From Halichondria panicea (Eukaryota > Porifera > Demospongiae > Suberitida > Halichondriidae), in NCBI RefSeq assembly GCF_963675165.1, contig NC_087377.1:7581122-7645121 (forward strand): 64,000 bases of DNA. The letters run 5' to 3'. The notes beneath the pieces are model-generated. The model made no database searches and was not told the DNA's origin. It saw only the letters and a list, made by a program, of their open reading frames with translations. Shown here in pieces: positions 1 through 10,894 of this stretch. Both the position numbers and the translations under genes were made by a program. Positions within the stretch are counted from its first letter, which is position 1. Each line of letters opens with the position of its first letter.

Positions 1-568
1 ATCAAATGGAAGTGCTGAAGTGACCTGCACTATCTCTGGCCACAGTTGTCTAGCGTTGTTTCAATCTAAAACTTCTCCAACCTCTCCAACCTCTCTTGAT
101 CAGGTGGTTGTTGGTTTTATTAAACCATCTAATAACCGAACTATTGTCCCTCTTAATGCCACTTCTGATGTTTATGCGGTAGTGTACACTTGGAATAGTG
201 ATTCTGGTGAGACCATCTTTGATGGAAAGGTGTCCTTCATTAGTGAATTGGAACTACCAACTAGTAAGCCAAGAGTTAGTCTCAAGTTTCAGAATTGTAT
301 GTGCTCTATTCTTGCAGGAGGTCCTCCTCCTACACAATCAGCTCCATTGTCCATGGTACCAATAGGTAAGCACGTGTATAATTTTATTGTTGCGTTCCAA
401 TGCCTATTTTCCATATAGCTATCATTTAATAATTATAATCATGACCATTCTCTCAGTCGTAGTTGTTACTCTGGTCATTGTGGGGGCTATAATCCTCATC
501 ATTCTTGTCATTCTTGTCATTCTGAAGAGAGACAAACGAGGCAAGGTGTTGCACTATAATCATGAAAG
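1..568 (+). CDS. Receptor gene 1, partial: last ectodomain, stalk and transmembrane exons
   Basis: Three exons can be read: one open from the window edge to 263, then 318-365 and 457-568, each with AG/GT borders and phases (1, 1, then 2) equal to those of gene 2. The first ends a beta-rich ectodomain segment with the motif VVYTWNS and matches the gene 2 exon at 49905-50213. The second is a short Pro/Ser stalk. The third is 112 nt, the same length as the gene 2 TM exon, and gives a Val/Ile/Leu helix followed by KRDKRGK as a stop-transfer anchor. The 5' part lies outside the window. The next coding exon in phase was not found until 11754, so gene 1 may continue across the transposon block, or be broken by it. 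The family is recognised only through its paralogs here. Confidence 0.72.
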
Positions 569-676
569 GTAAACTGTACTGGAATCATGATTTGATTATG
601 TTTACCACTATTATGGACAGAACATTAATTACTACTATCAGGAATAATTAATACTATCAGGAATAATTAAGAGGAG

Positions 677-887
677 TACCGTACGGGTAGAAAATTTCGA
701 GGTGTTTTTAATTTTGCGTTTTTCGTGGGTGGCTGCAGAACACGAAAATTAAAACCCCTTGGAAGGCGTATGCGAGATAGTGCCACACCCTAACTCCACG
801 AAATTTACTACCCGCGAAATTTCAAATAAGACAGAATATTGAATTGCATGAAAATTTACACCCTGGAAATTATCCACCCATACGGTA
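677..887. mobile_element. Small inverted-repeat element, TACCGTATAGCGGG family (diverged copy)
   Basis: Starts with TACCGTACGGGTAGAAAATT and ends with the inverted match ending in ACGGTA. It belongs to a family with about a dozen full or partial copies in the window. There is no coding capacity; the TA at each end fits a TA target-site duplication as in mariner-type MITEs. This copy has drifted from the others. Confidence 0.6.
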
Positions 888-956
888 TCCAACTCAGGCA
901 GTTGTAGTGTAAACCAGGTTACAGCTGTTTGCATAGACCTTGCAAAATACTCAGTA

Positions 957-1409
957 CTACAAAACCACCATACAATGCTGCTATGTAAACAAATAGTATG
1001 AATGCATGTAGTATAGTTATGAGCAATGATGGCTTCTAGAACTAGACTATATTATTATGGCATGGGGATCTATACCAATGCTTTATGCTGAATGCTGAGA
1101 CTGTTTAGTATACATGCATCCAGTGGACAAATTAGTAGCTATATATAGGTATATCATTCCGTGTCCACTTCAAATCCTCACCATAACAGTTTGTATGTGA
1201 GTTTCCATACCACCAAGAGTAGATAAGAGCATCTACCATTGATACCACCTTATAGCGGGTAATTTTTGAGGGTCTCGCAGATTAGCCATTTTTGTGAAAA
1301 TATTAGCCCTCAATAAGTACCTATTTAAGATACAAGTTCTAGAAGCCATCATTGCTTAGGACTACATGTTGTTTGTATAGCAACATTGTATGGTGATTTT
1401 GTGGTTGTA
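957..1409. mobile_element. Foldback element beside the gypsy LTR
   Basis: The stretch 957-1045 is matched in inverted orientation by about 1331-1409 (for example GCAATGATGGCTTCTAGAAC and its complement). The loop of roughly 285 bp holds no ORF. The right end abuts the left LTR of the next element, so the retrotransposon seems to have inserted at its edge. Confidence 0.6.
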
Positions 1410-1413
1410 GACA

Positions 1414-1539
1414 TGTGCCTTAATTGGCTAGTTATATATACATGTAACTCTAATAGTTTGCAGGATAGACTCACTTAATAATTTGCACAACTGAACTTTA
1501 CACAAGAACAACTACTGTTATAGTCTACTGTAAGTCACA
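1414..1539 (-). repeat. 3' LTR of the gypsy element
   Basis: 126 bp starting TG and ending CA, matching 4620-4732 with a few substitutions and a difference at its inner end. LTRs this short are unusual but known among invertebrate gypsy elements. Confidence 0.7.
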
Positions 1540-1573
1540 TCTCCCCTCGCAAGCTATAAAGTGTTCGGGAGGT

Positions 1574-1868
1574 TTAATTACTGTTCCTGTTTGCGACCTT
1601 GTCATAATTCTTCTCGGTGGTTCGATTTGTGGCGATTCTTCCACACTCGACTCTTCCTATAGTCTCCTCTTTTTGCGAGGGGAGACATAATAAGAGGTTC
1701 CCTTTTAGGAATTGCCTCTTTGGCACATTCTGAACAGTTGAGAACTTTCTCAGTGATGTCTTTTGACATTGACGGCCACCAGACACAAGTATTGGCCCAT
1801 CTTTCTCGACCTTGGTGTCCTTCGTGTATTCGAAACAATGTTTCCTTTTTCAAAGCTGACGGAACCAC
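1574..1868 (-). pseudogene. Integrase zinc-binding (H2C2) fragment of the gypsy element
   Basis: The translation contains HEGHQGRERW, then CVWWPSM and CSECAK, the HxxxH...CxxC pattern of the integrase N-terminal zinc-binding domain. The DDE catalytic core that should follow is absent: sequence runs directly into the polypurine tract and LTR, pointing to an internal deletion. Two overlapping frames suggest a shift near 1786. Confidence 0.8.
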
Positions 1869-2041
1869 TATACGTTGATTGTACAGCAGTAATCCATTAT
1901 TAATGATGAGGGAATTTCTGTTGTCCCAGTATGGTCTTATTCCCAGTGGTATTTCTTTCTTTTTGGGCCAATTTCCACGACAATAATTATTTCATCACTT
2001 GCGAACAATTGGGGTCAATCTCTTGTTCTTTTTGGTATTCC

Positions 2042-2547
2042 TCATGTCGTTCCGCACTTGCCGGTAGAGAGTTTACAACGAAATGGACATATATCTTGAC
2101 TAAATGATAGAGGTGTTTCACTTTCGTCCACTGGGGCTCGAGAAAGAGTATCGGCTGTATATAACAGTTTTCCTGGTACATGAGAGATTGAGTAGTCGAA
2201 TCTTTCCATTCTTAAACGAAATCTCAACACTCTTGGTGGAAGGTTATCCAAATTCTTGGTGCTCAGAATTGGCACAAGTGGTTTGTGATCGGTTTCTATC
2301 TCGAACGATCGTCCCAAGATATAGTTTGAAAAGCGATTACATGCCCAGGCGTACCCAAAGCCTCCTTTTCAATCTGGGCATATCTTTTCTCTGTTTCGGT
2401 CAAGGAGCGAGAGGCATATGCCACAGGTTTCCAAACTCTATAAACTTCCTGCAGAAGAACGGCACCCAAACCATAGGAAGATGCGTCTGCCGACACTTTA
2501 GTGTGTGCAGTAGGATCGTACAACGTAAGGATCGTTGGCTCAGTCAA
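2042..2547 (-). pseudogene. RNase H region of the gypsy pol
   Basis: Reads [37 protein letters not shown] and, after a frameshift near 2300, [12 protein letters not shown] and HVPGKLLYTADTLSR. These are the characteristic blocks of Ty3/gypsy RNase H, including the first catalytic Asp (DAS) and the ETDHKPL block. The frame break separates the domain into two ORFs. Confidence 0.85.
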
Positions 2548-3330
2548 TTGATCTGATTGAAGGCCCGAGTTTGTTCAGGTACCCACAGCCAACAGTTCTT
2601 CTTGCTGAGTAATTCTCTGAGGGGCTGACTGAGTTGTGATAGACGAGGTGTGAATTTACCAAGGTGATTCGCCATTCCCAGAAATCTTTGTAGTTTTGAT
2701 ACATTGGTAGGAGCTTTCATTTTCACGATTGCTGTGATTTTTTTATCAGGATCTGCTCTGATACCATTCTTGTTGACTATATATGTCCTAGAAATTTCAC
2801 TTATTTTCGATTGAACACACATTTGTCCGGATTCAGGGTAACACCTGTGTCTGCGATTTTCTGTAAAACTCCAGCCAAACGAGTATCATGTTCCTCCTGA
2901 GATGATCCAAAAACAAGTACATCGTCCATTTGGCATAGAACTCCTTCCAATCCTTCCAATATTTCATTCATTCTGCGTTGGAATAACTCAGGTGCACTAG
3001 AGATACCGAATGGAAGCTTGTTAAAACAATATCAATATAGATTGTGAGTGGTCTCGATTTTTTGGCTAACGGAATCTGCCAAAATCCACTATTTGCGTCA
3101 AGTTTACTGAAGATTTTTGCGCCACTTATAGTTTGGCTAACGATTCATCGACATTTGGGATAGGATGAACTTCCCGCATCACACTAACATTGACTAGTTT
3201 TAAATCCACACATATTCTGCATGCTCCAGAGGGTTTAGGTACAACGACCGTACCCGCACACAATTGGGTTGGTTCTTGTATTCTTCCATTCGACATAACT
3301 CTTCTTTGACATTTCCTTATAACGGAAACG
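2544..3330 (-). pseudogene. Reverse transcriptase region of the gypsy pol
   Basis: Contains the catalytic box as QMDDVLVFG at about 2905-2935 and, downstream, FLGMANHLGKF and LRELLSKK of the thumb/connection. The YxDD tyrosine is replaced by Gln, a change seen in other invertebrate gypsy elements. Several frameshifts between 2820 and 3320 break the reading frame. Confidence 0.82.
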
Positions 3331-3943
3331 ACACATTTCGGGAGGTATAAAGTGCAAAAGGAACGGCTCCTTCTTTCAGTTTAATCACATATTCTTCCCC
3401 CATGGTACCGAGACTTGTAAACACTTGAGGAAACTGACCGCGAATTTTGTCCTCGGTTCGGATAGCAAACGTTTTGCTTAATAGTCGAAGGCCATCAATT
3501 ACCGGTAGTCCCAATAAATTTGTTTTGAGGTCTTGTGCAACGAACACTGTTTGTTCTGTTGACTGCCCTTTGTAACTGATCATTGTTGTGAACTGTCCTC
3601 TTACGTTGAGTGCTCGTCTAGCCGGCCCGTAGAGAATTCTGGATGCTTCCTGAAGTGAAGGTTTTCCTAGATTGCTATAAGTTTTCCCTGAGATTACGGT
3701 GACCTCTGCTCCTGTATCCAGTTTGAAAGGTACTGACATGCCCTCCAGAGACAGAGTCACCACCCAGGAATTATCCTGGTTTGCGTGTACCGATCCCAAT
3801 AAGGCTGTGTCGTCTGTGCTAATTCTGCCTACGCTCTTAGAATAGCATTTGATACCGTAATGTCCTTTCCGATTACACTTTCGACATATCGAATCTTTAG
3901 CAGGGCCTTTTAAAAGTGTTTTTGCTTGCCACAACTGTTGCAT
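3317..3943 (-). pseudogene. Zinc knuckle and retroviral-type aspartic protease of the gypsy element
   Basis: A 208-codon open frame. Near its start CRKCNRKGHYGIKC fits the CX2CX4HX4C zinc knuckle. Further on, LDTGAEVTVIS is the active-site DTGA motif of aspartic proteases and LLGLPVIDG is the C-terminal LLG block. The frame runs into the start of RT. This is the best-preserved part of the element; a second CxxC precedes it in the gag frame. Confidence 0.88.
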
Positions 3944-4613
3944 TCTTCGTTCGTAGTAACCTTGTTTCTGAATGTACTTTTATCAGATCTTTGTCTGGGT
4001 GGGTATGGTTTCTTGTTGATATGCTCGATAAGCAGGGGTGACCTTTTGGTACCGTCCCCTCGTAATTCTTTTCCTTGCTGCGATACCGCCTCTTTTTGAC
4101 GTACCATTTTCTTTGCAGTTTCCAAGGTAAGAGCAGGATCCAACTGCATCCTCTCAGACAAACCCGTATCTTTTATACCGACAATATAGTATCAAATGCG
4201 ATCTCTCAACAGTTCATCACGCAATGCTCCGTAATCACACGATTCAATCAGACTGTATAGTGCAGCGAGGTATTCGATTCTCCTCCTGCTGTCTTCTACG
4301 GTTGAACCTAGCCCGCTCAAATATAAAATTCTTTCTCACATGGAAAAACGCATCAAACTTGTTAATGACAGAGTCATACTTCTTTTTGTCATCTTCACTT
4401 ATGCTGGTAGAGGCTAGAACATCTTCCGCTTCCTCCCCAAGGCAGGTACTGACTTGCCTAACTTCTGGGTTGCTTGCCAGATCGGAAGCTACTCGAAACT
4501 GTTCAAAGCATTTCTTCCATTTCGGCCAATTTGTCTGGTTGCTTGAAGTCGAAGCTGCCGGGGGGTTTCAATTGGAGTTGTGCTGTGGCCATCCTGACAC
4601 CGCTGCCACCATG
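3910..4613 (-). pseudogene. Gag-like region of the gypsy element
   Basis: Begins a few bases inside the 5' LTR with an ATG at about 4594 and reads LQLKPPGSFDF, then DKLAEM, typical of invertebrate gypsy gag. It is broken by at least three shifts or stops. The last piece (3910-4161) ends with CNSCGKQKH, a damaged zinc knuckle. A TGGTGGCAGCGG stretch at 4600-4615 (minus strand) sits where a primer-binding site is expected. Confidence 0.7.
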
Positions 4614-4732
4614 TAGACGTGTGCCTAAATTGGCTAGTTATATATAGCTCTAATAGTTTGCAGGATAGACTCACTTAATCAAATTGCACAACTGAACTTT
4701 ACATAAGAACAACTACTGATATATAGTCTACA

Positions 4733-5031
4733 AGTATTAGTTCTTGCATGACCACGAGCTACGGCCCTCGACCACTAATTTACTACTGAGCCAATATCAG
4801 GCATATTGCACGAGTGATTATGCAATAACTGATTTGTTGCGTGGGAGAAGCATAGGGTTCATGCCTTCCGCATTCCTTATTTTGATACCACAAAAAAGTG
4901 AGTTGTAGGAACAATATAAAAGAGATCATTCCAACTTTTGTTCAAGCTTTCTGGCTGTGCAAATATATGGCATATTGCACTGCGGTGACTTGTTAGCTTT
5001 GATGTGCCTGTCTTCACTGTGCAATATGCCA
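4733..5031. other. Intergenic: hairpin-rich remnant
   Basis: Holds a small palindrome around CTACGGCCCTCGACCACT (4757-4774), similar in style to hairpins at 29390, 27797 and 54894, and a second small inverted repeat (ATATGGCATATTGCAC at 4966-4981 and its complement near 5020). No gene is visible. Confidence 0.4.
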
Positions 5032-6279
5032 TATACAGTGCAACAACCAAAGAGAGTAGATTTTTTTTTATATTATTTTTTTTCACATTTTGTGGCATAT
5101 CTTCTGAAGTAAAAGTGATATGATCTATTTGAGTGCAGGTACTGAAAGTTCAATTATTGGCGCTTCCATTGGACCACCACCTGTTACATCATATGACATC
5201 ATCACTATGAAATGGCTGTCTGAAGATGTGTACCTCCGAAAATATGTTAGGAATAGAAGTAGCTTATTTGTTTGAGTTAAGATCTGAAATTTATTGTGTA
5301 TGTACCTGAGTATATTGCTCATCTTTTGAGCTTCAACAGAAGTCTGGGCTGCTAGTAAGTTCTGAGAAATACTGAATTTTGTTGTTTTTTGGTGGCAAAT
5401 ATGTTAGGAATACAACTTTCGATTTTATGCTAGTTAAGGTCTGATTTTTGAGGAGCATGTACTACAATAGCATAGAATTCATCTGTACTAACTTACAGGA
5501 GCTAGACAAGTCTTATCTTTGCTAGAGCGGCCCTTCTTGTCAAAAATGGTGATTTTGCTCTGTTTTGCTACTTTTGCTGACGTATGCAATGATATTCATT
5601 GATTTGTGACATCACAAATCATCTTGTTGTTATTTGCTACATCCAAAGGTCATGTGATGTCTACCTGCAAATACACAGTTGGTGTTGGTCATTCTGTGTC
5701 ACAGGGGCGTGGTAATTGAGCTTACTACGTAGCCAAATCACCCCAAAAGTCATAAAAAGCACTGTTTTTGACAAGATGGGCCGCTCTAGCAAAGAAGAGG
5801 CTAGCCTAACTCCTGTAAGTTAGTACAGATGAAAAGTACACTATTGTAGTACATGCTGCTCAAAAATTAGACCTTAACTAATATAAAATCGAAAGTTGTA
5901 TTCCTAACATATTTGCCACCAAAAAACAACAAAATGCAGTATTTCTCAGAACTTACTAGTAGCCCAGACTTCCGTTGAAGCTCAAAAGATGAGCAATATA
6001 CTCAGGTACATGCACAACAAATTTCAGATCTTAACTCAAACAAATAAGCTACTTCTATTCCTAACATATTTTCGGAAGTACACATCTTCAGACAGCCATT
6101 TTATACTGATGATGTCATGTGATGTAACAGGTGGTGGTCCAATGGAAGCGCCAATAGTTGAACTTTCAGTACCTGCACTCAAATAGATCATATCATTTTT
6201 ACTTTAGAAGATATGCCACAAAATGTAAAAAATGTGTACCAAAAAAAAAAATCTACTCTCTTTGGTTGTTGCACTGTAT
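5032..6279. mobile_element. Long inverted-repeat (foldback) element with 515-bp arms
   Basis: The left arm, about 5032-5547, is matched in reverse by about 5765-6279, with a spacer of some 215 bp. The match is close enough that the same 65-codon ORF appears on the minus strand at 5125-5322 and the plus strand at 5989-6186, with only a few changes. That ORF has no recognisable domain and is probably chance. Such a structure would fold into a hairpin of about 500 bp if transcribed. No transposase is present. Confidence 0.82.
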
Positions 6280-6411
6280 TTGCACTGTGGTTTCTTTGAT
6301 CTTTTGCTCAAACATGCAACAAGACATCATACACATTCTGTAACTATAAATAGTAACAACTGTCACAGTGGTAATGCTGATCTAGTATTTTGCAAGGTCT
6401 ACAGTAGGAGT

Positions 6412-7440
6412 TAGCCTCGACCCTAGTCCGATTTGTCTCCAATTAAACGCTAGGTCGCCTCTTTGTCCTGGTATTGATTGTATCTGGGCGTGACCGGAAA
6501 CTGGTACTAATAATTATTGTGCTATGTACGGTAAAATCTTCAGTTCATCAGTTGGCTAAAAATACAGTGATATAATTGATATAATGACACTAGAAATTAA
6601 TACTGTTCACAGTGCATCAAGAAACAGTAGAATCCTGATGTCACTGGCCAAGATAGCAACCAGAAGTGTTGAAAGAGCCATTCCACGTCAGTAGTTTTAG
6701 TACAGGTAGTTCTATAAGATCGGCCCCTTAGGAAGGACACGAGTGGCACTGGGGCATCCCCTTTCAATGAGTTCACACCCATCAGCTAAGAGGAGTACGA
6801 CGGGGGTTGGAGGGAAAAGGCTTGATTTTGCTCCTGTATACAAATTAGTATGAAGTTAAATTTATCATACTCACAACACTAGCAATGATGAAGGTATTAT
6901 TGATTTATATCGCTCACCTTGACAATACATCCCAGGCCCAGCCACTTATGGACACCCCTGAGCATAGTATACAAGAGATCGATGGCCAGAGTCTGAGGAT
7001 AGACTCTACCAAGTGTATTTGGAAATCAATGGTCTAATCAAGCGCTTGTATTAAATTGTGTAGTCAATCAAAGGTAGCCAACTGATAGCAGAAACTTGAG
7101 AGCCTAGGTCTGTTCTTTCACAAGAGTGATGCTCTCGCACAAGGCAGCTCACACTCTATAGCTATATCTCTGACGAACTAAACTTGCAAAACAGCTAAAG
7201 AATTGACCTATGACATGGAGTTCTTTGTGATTTAACGGTAATTGGTAATTTACGGAGTAAGTATGCTTACATACACTATTAGTGTTTCTATTCGCTCCAC
7301 CTTGCTCGTTTCGAGCGAATACCTAAGCAACCACAGCACATGCCCAGATACACGCCCAGATACAATCAATACCAGGCTGAGGAGGCGACCTAGCCGACCT
7401 AGCGTTCAATTGGAGACAAATCGGCCTGGGGTCGAGGCTA
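6412..7440. mobile_element. TAGCCTCGA-family element with 10-bp target duplication
   Basis: The ends TAGCCTCGACC and GGTCGAGGCTA begin inverted repeats of about 85 bp (6412-6495 and 7348-7440). The flanks carry the identical 10-mer CAGTAGGAGT at 6402-6411 and 7441-7450. The 1029-bp interior has no convincing ORF, so the element is non-autonomous. TSD length of 9-10 bp fits Mutator-like transposition. Confidence 0.78.
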
Positions 7441-7450
7441 CAGTAGGAGT

Positions 7451-7674
7451 ATGTCAATACCACGGCACTATCAGACCGCATCTTAAGTGGGTGTGTAGGT
7501 GTAGTGGTTAATTATGATATCAGCATACACCACAATTGGCTGCTGTGGTTTGTACCTCCAGCCCACATTTATCATTTAATTTTATTCATGGCTAACAGTT
7601 TACACAACTACAAGTGTTAGTGACTGTTTGTGATAATGTAGAATGCAATGTGCGTGGGAGTTGTGTACTCCTGT
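7451..7674. other. Intergenic, nothing recognised
   Basis: AT-rich sequence between two transposons with no ORF, repeat or motif that can be supported. Confidence 0.4.
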
Positions 7675-7767
7675 TACAGAGTTTTTCTAGTGGCTTGCTC
7701 TGGAAATGTGAACCATGCAAGCTGACTTTGTTAAACAGACCAATCAGATTTATAATCTCCACGTGAT

Positions 7768-8124
7768 TTGCACGTGATGTGCAGGCCACACAGAGAAAGG
7801 CATAAAATGGACCCAAAGTTGCTTGCCGTGTTATTGGCACAAGTTGCTGCTATCGCGAATGAACTTGGTGAAAAACATGGGAATACGTACAATAAGATAC
7901 AATACGAACTTTGGGCTGAAGCTATTGACGTAAAGAAGCACGAGAGTAGAGATGTTCCACCGCCTGGCTCAATATGGAATAATACTTCCAAGAAACCAAA
8001 GCATTCGAAGAATAATGAAGTTGATGCAATGACATATGCTTTTACTACCATGGCAAACAAAGTTGCGTCCGCATTTTCTCCGAGGCCTTCACCATCTGAT
8101 CATAATACTCCTACTAAAGACTAA
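7768..8124 (+). CDS. Accessory ORF 1 of the Tc1/IS630-like element
   Basis: 118 codons; the likely start is the internal Met of MDPKLLAVLL at 7807. The product has an alpha-helical N-terminus followed by LWAEAIDVKKHES and DVPPPGSIW, then a Ser/Pro-rich end. It is not a transposase. It lies between the left TIR and the inverted transposase fragment, transcribed towards the transposase gene. A one-base frame change after 8124 separates it from the following helical ORF, with which it may once have formed one protein of about 200 residues. Possible roles (DNA binding, transposase partner) are inference only. Confidence 0.5.
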   Translation: MHVMCRPHRERHKMDPKLLAVLLAQVAAIANELGEKHGNTYNKIQYELWAEAIDVKKHESRDVPPPGSIWNNTSKKPKHSKNNEVDAMTYAFTTMANKVASAFSPRPSPSDHNTPTKD

Positions 8125-8135
8125 GACTTGAATGA

Positions 8136-8405
8136 ACCAACCGGGCCCAAGGAATGTTGCCTGGTCGAAAAATTGACCTACAAGCAAAGTTGTTTAGTCA
8201 AATTGACATGATTCATGGGATGTTTGAGCGAGGTGCAATAACTACAGAGCAGTTTGAAAAACGAAGGTGTTCTCTACTATATGAATCAATTCAAGAAAGT
8301 GGAGCCATCCTAAGGTTTTTACCACCATACAGCCCAGATCTAAATCCGATAGAAGAAGTTTTCTCAAAGGTCAAATATTTTTTAATTCAGTATAATAATT
8401 TATAG
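8136..8405 (+). CDS. Accessory ORF 2: SHOCT-like segment fused to a transposase tail
   Basis: Open from about 8136. The part KLFSQIDMIHGMFERGAITT followed by EQFEKRRCSLL resembles the short C-terminal SHOCT pattern (helix, G-I-T/L-T, xxEFExKK). It is then joined in frame to [20 protein letters not shown], the C-terminal catalytic block of the DDE transposase encoded on the opposite strand. The join marks the edge of an inverted duplication (8288-8385 against 8533-8640), so the fusion is accidental. No frame link to ORF 1 remains. Confidence 0.5.
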   Translation, partial: TNRAQGMLPGRKIDLQAKLFSQIDMIHGMFERGAITTEQFEKRRCSLLYESIQESGAILRFLPPYSPDLNPIEEVFSKVKYFLIQYNNL

Positions 8406-8535
8406 TTAGAGTCAATGTACTTATTCATTGTATTGTGCATGCATGATGTATCCGACACAATCTTCAACAGTTACACTATTAAATGCCATTGAAACCACTA
8501 GTCGAGGAGAACATGTGGCATCATAAGCAACTTTG

Positions 8536-9345
8536 TTACGTTTCAAAAAATATTTGACCTTTGAGAAAACCTTCTATCGGATTTAGATCTGGGCTGTATG
8601 GTGGTAAAAACCTTAGGATGGCTCCACTTTCTTTAATAACTTTGTCAGTATGGTGAATTGATGCATTATCCATCACTACTACTGATCTTTGATTGAATGG
8701 TTGTAGAATGGGTACAAGGCATCTCACTCCAACAAAATATCGCCGTTAACATTTCCTTCGTAAATATCGAAATCCTCTATTGACATTATACCAATAGAAT
8801 TGAGCCTTTGACCACGGAGTGTGTGAGTGAAACAGACAGGTTTCATACCCCGTAAATGATATAGCCAACGAGTCTACGTCCCTTCTTTCGGTCAGATCCA
8901 GTCTCGTCTAACCATAGGATCATATCAGCTCCGATGAACTTCATTTCTTCTATAAATTTGGTTCTTTTTTATTCTGATTGCTGATTGGCTATGTGCCGTA
9001 ATTTTTTGCGTGTAAATCCCACCTGCGAATAGTACGAAACACTGTACTAATACTAGCCCAGGTACCAGTGTTTACAAACAATTCTTGTTGAAGTTCATCT
9101 AAATACATTGCTGGGTTAGCCATGAGTGACTCCAGTAGGCTGGTCTTCTCAACATCTTGCAGCATCCTTTGTGGGCCACATATATATAAGTGATAACGTA
9201 TATAAGTGATAGGACTAACATCACCTGATTGATTGTACAGGCCAATAATTCTCCTAACAGTAGAGATATGTATGTACATAAGATCAGCGATGTACATGTA
9301 GCTCAACTCTTTGTAGTGGTAGAGCCACACTATTCTCCACCTCAA
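8536..9345 (-). pseudogene. DDE transposase, IS630/Tc1-like, frameshifted
   Basis: The 5' part (8989-9345) reads as a helix-turn-helix DNA-binding region (IADLMYIHISTVRRIIGLY). The central part gives ILWLDETGSDRKKGRR, placing the first catalytic Asp at about 8890. Then come [11 protein letters not shown] (second Asp) and [11 protein letters not shown] (catalytic Glu). The spacing between the last two acidic residues is 31 rather than 34 residues, so a small deletion is likely. Frameshifts near 8845 and 8715, and one just after NPIE, break the gene. Intact length would have been roughly 270-300 codons. It lies between the TIRs and is no longer functional. Confidence 0.85.
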
Positions 9346-9565
9346 GTCTGTAGACTGACTGTAGACAAGGGAACAGGCATCTGAAGTTTTATACCTCTCA
9401 AATACTAGATCTATTGCCTCTCATATACTGTTAATGTTTTCGTTGAATTGTCTGCATGCACACTTTTGTGATGGTTTGTATTTTGGTGACAAAAATCTGA
9501 TTGGCCGGTTGCGGCACGACCCTTTCCCGTTTTTACGTGAAGCAAGCCACTAGAAAAACTCTGTA

Positions 9566-10894
9566 CTATGAATGCACAATGGTACTCCATGCATAGTGCA
9601 TTTTAGAGAGGTAGGTTGTAAACGTGTGTTATCTATTTAGCAAGACTCTTACAAAGATCAGGTTCATGGTTGAACTTATCTTTATGCAGCGATTCTCAGG
9701 GCAGATCAACAAATATAGTTTCCCAAGAATTGGTGAGTGATTGCATCACCTGTGTGTGTGTGGGTTTTTGTGTGTGATTTGCAGAGTTGCAACACATGTT
9801 CTGTGCTTTGACAGTCCCTATATCAGGTGGTTTTTTTATGCTACATTTATTCTTTACTGCGTTTGTTTTGGCTTTCTTCTTACTTGTATATATAGGTATA
9901 TCCTGTATTTCACAATTTAATAATTATGGATTATATCCCAATGTCACCTGTTTAATTTGATCACTTTTGCCATTATCGCATGGTGAGAGTTTTCTGCTGG
10001 TACTGACTATTCACATAGTAAAACCTACTGGTTTTACATTTAGCCTATTCTCTGTTTGTATGTCTCTTTCATTATCCATGAATGTTTTATATTGTCATTT
10101 AACACTAATTTGACATTTCACCGCACTTTGTCTGATTGAGTTTCTTGCCCAGCATTTGTTCCAAGTACAGCCATCTCCAGGACATTCTGCATAGCATTTC
10201 CAAATGAACACTTGTACAACCTGGATTAAAAAGCAGTTTTTCAGATTTGCGATTGCTTCCACGAGGCAGATGACCTCTCAGGCTCTATTTAACTTACATA
10301 GACAATTCCGCCATCTTTAATGACTCAGCAATTGTGTCGATCGAGTAAGAGTGTTGAACTGCTAGTAACAGTATTTGCCTTAAATTGCGGTATCATGCAC
10401 TTGATAGTAATCATGCAGTACTAATTTGTTATGTTAGCAAACTTTCCATGCTGATTGCGCAGTTCCTGATACATGCAGTGCTACAAACGACAGACCACAA
10501 ACAGTTTTCTCAACAGCACTCATTAATTGAATAGTGATGACAGTGATAACGTAATTTAAGGCAAATGCGATTCCACGTTTCATACTCTTACTCTTATCTA
10601 CTCTTGAAATAATACATTGGCGTGGCTGAGAAACCTGACCAGTGCAGTACAAATTCTTTTTTTCTGAGATCAGCTCTCCTATTCTCAGGTATGCTATATG
10701 CACTGGCTATAGATATCATAGGCATAGGCCTCCATACTCTTAAAATACTGCACTTTAAAGTAGATTCTATAATTATACAGAAATAATAATTCTGTCTTCT
10801 GTTCTTGAACTTTTGTACTGCTTCTTGACGTTTCGCTTATGCATGTCATGATTATGTAAATTTATACTTCTGTACTGAAAAAGAAAGGGAATCC
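9566..10894. other. Intergenic, no gene seen
   Basis: About 1.3 kb without a supported coding region. A short inverted repeat (TTGCCTTAAATT at 10375 against its complement near 10557) and a GTGTGTGTG run near 9751 are the only structure noted. Confidence 0.45.

Larger units (their letters stand above)
1414..4732 (-). mobile_element. Ty3/gypsy LTR retrotransposon, degraded and lacking an integrase core
   Basis: A minus-strand element bounded by direct repeats 1414-1539 (3' LTR) and 4620-4732 (5' LTR, slightly shortened), both starting TGTGCCT on the + strand. Reading leftwards from the 5' LTR come a gag-like reading frame, zinc knuckle, aspartic protease, reverse transcriptase, RNase H and the zinc-binding part of integrase: the Ty3/gypsy order. 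A purine-rich tract lies just inside the 3' LTR at about 1540-1552. The frames are interrupted by several stops and shifts. The element is about 3.3 kb, shorter than complete gypsy elements, because the integrase catalytic core is missing. It is not expected to be active. Confidence 0.88.
7677..9563. mobile_element. Tc1/mariner-superfamily (IS630-like) DNA transposon
   Basis: Perfect 23-bp terminal inverted repeats starting CAGAGTTTTTCTAGTGGC (7677 and the complement ending at 9563), each flanked by TA (7675-7676 and 9564-9565), the hallmark target of this superfamily. The 1887-bp element carries a minus-strand DDE transposase, broken by frameshifts, and a convergent plus-strand ORF of unknown role. 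A stretch from the transposase 3' end is duplicated in inverted orientation in its middle. Confidence 0.88.

Noticed and set aside
2104-2556. 150-codon plus-strand ORF
   Set aside because: Shadow of the minus-strand RNase H region of the gypsy element.
5125-6186. Two 65-codon ORFs with the same sequence on opposite strands
   Set aside because: They are the two arms of one inverted repeat; no start context, domain or partner exon.
9740-9775. GT-rich run as a possible regulatory element
   Set aside because: Short imperfect microsatellite only.
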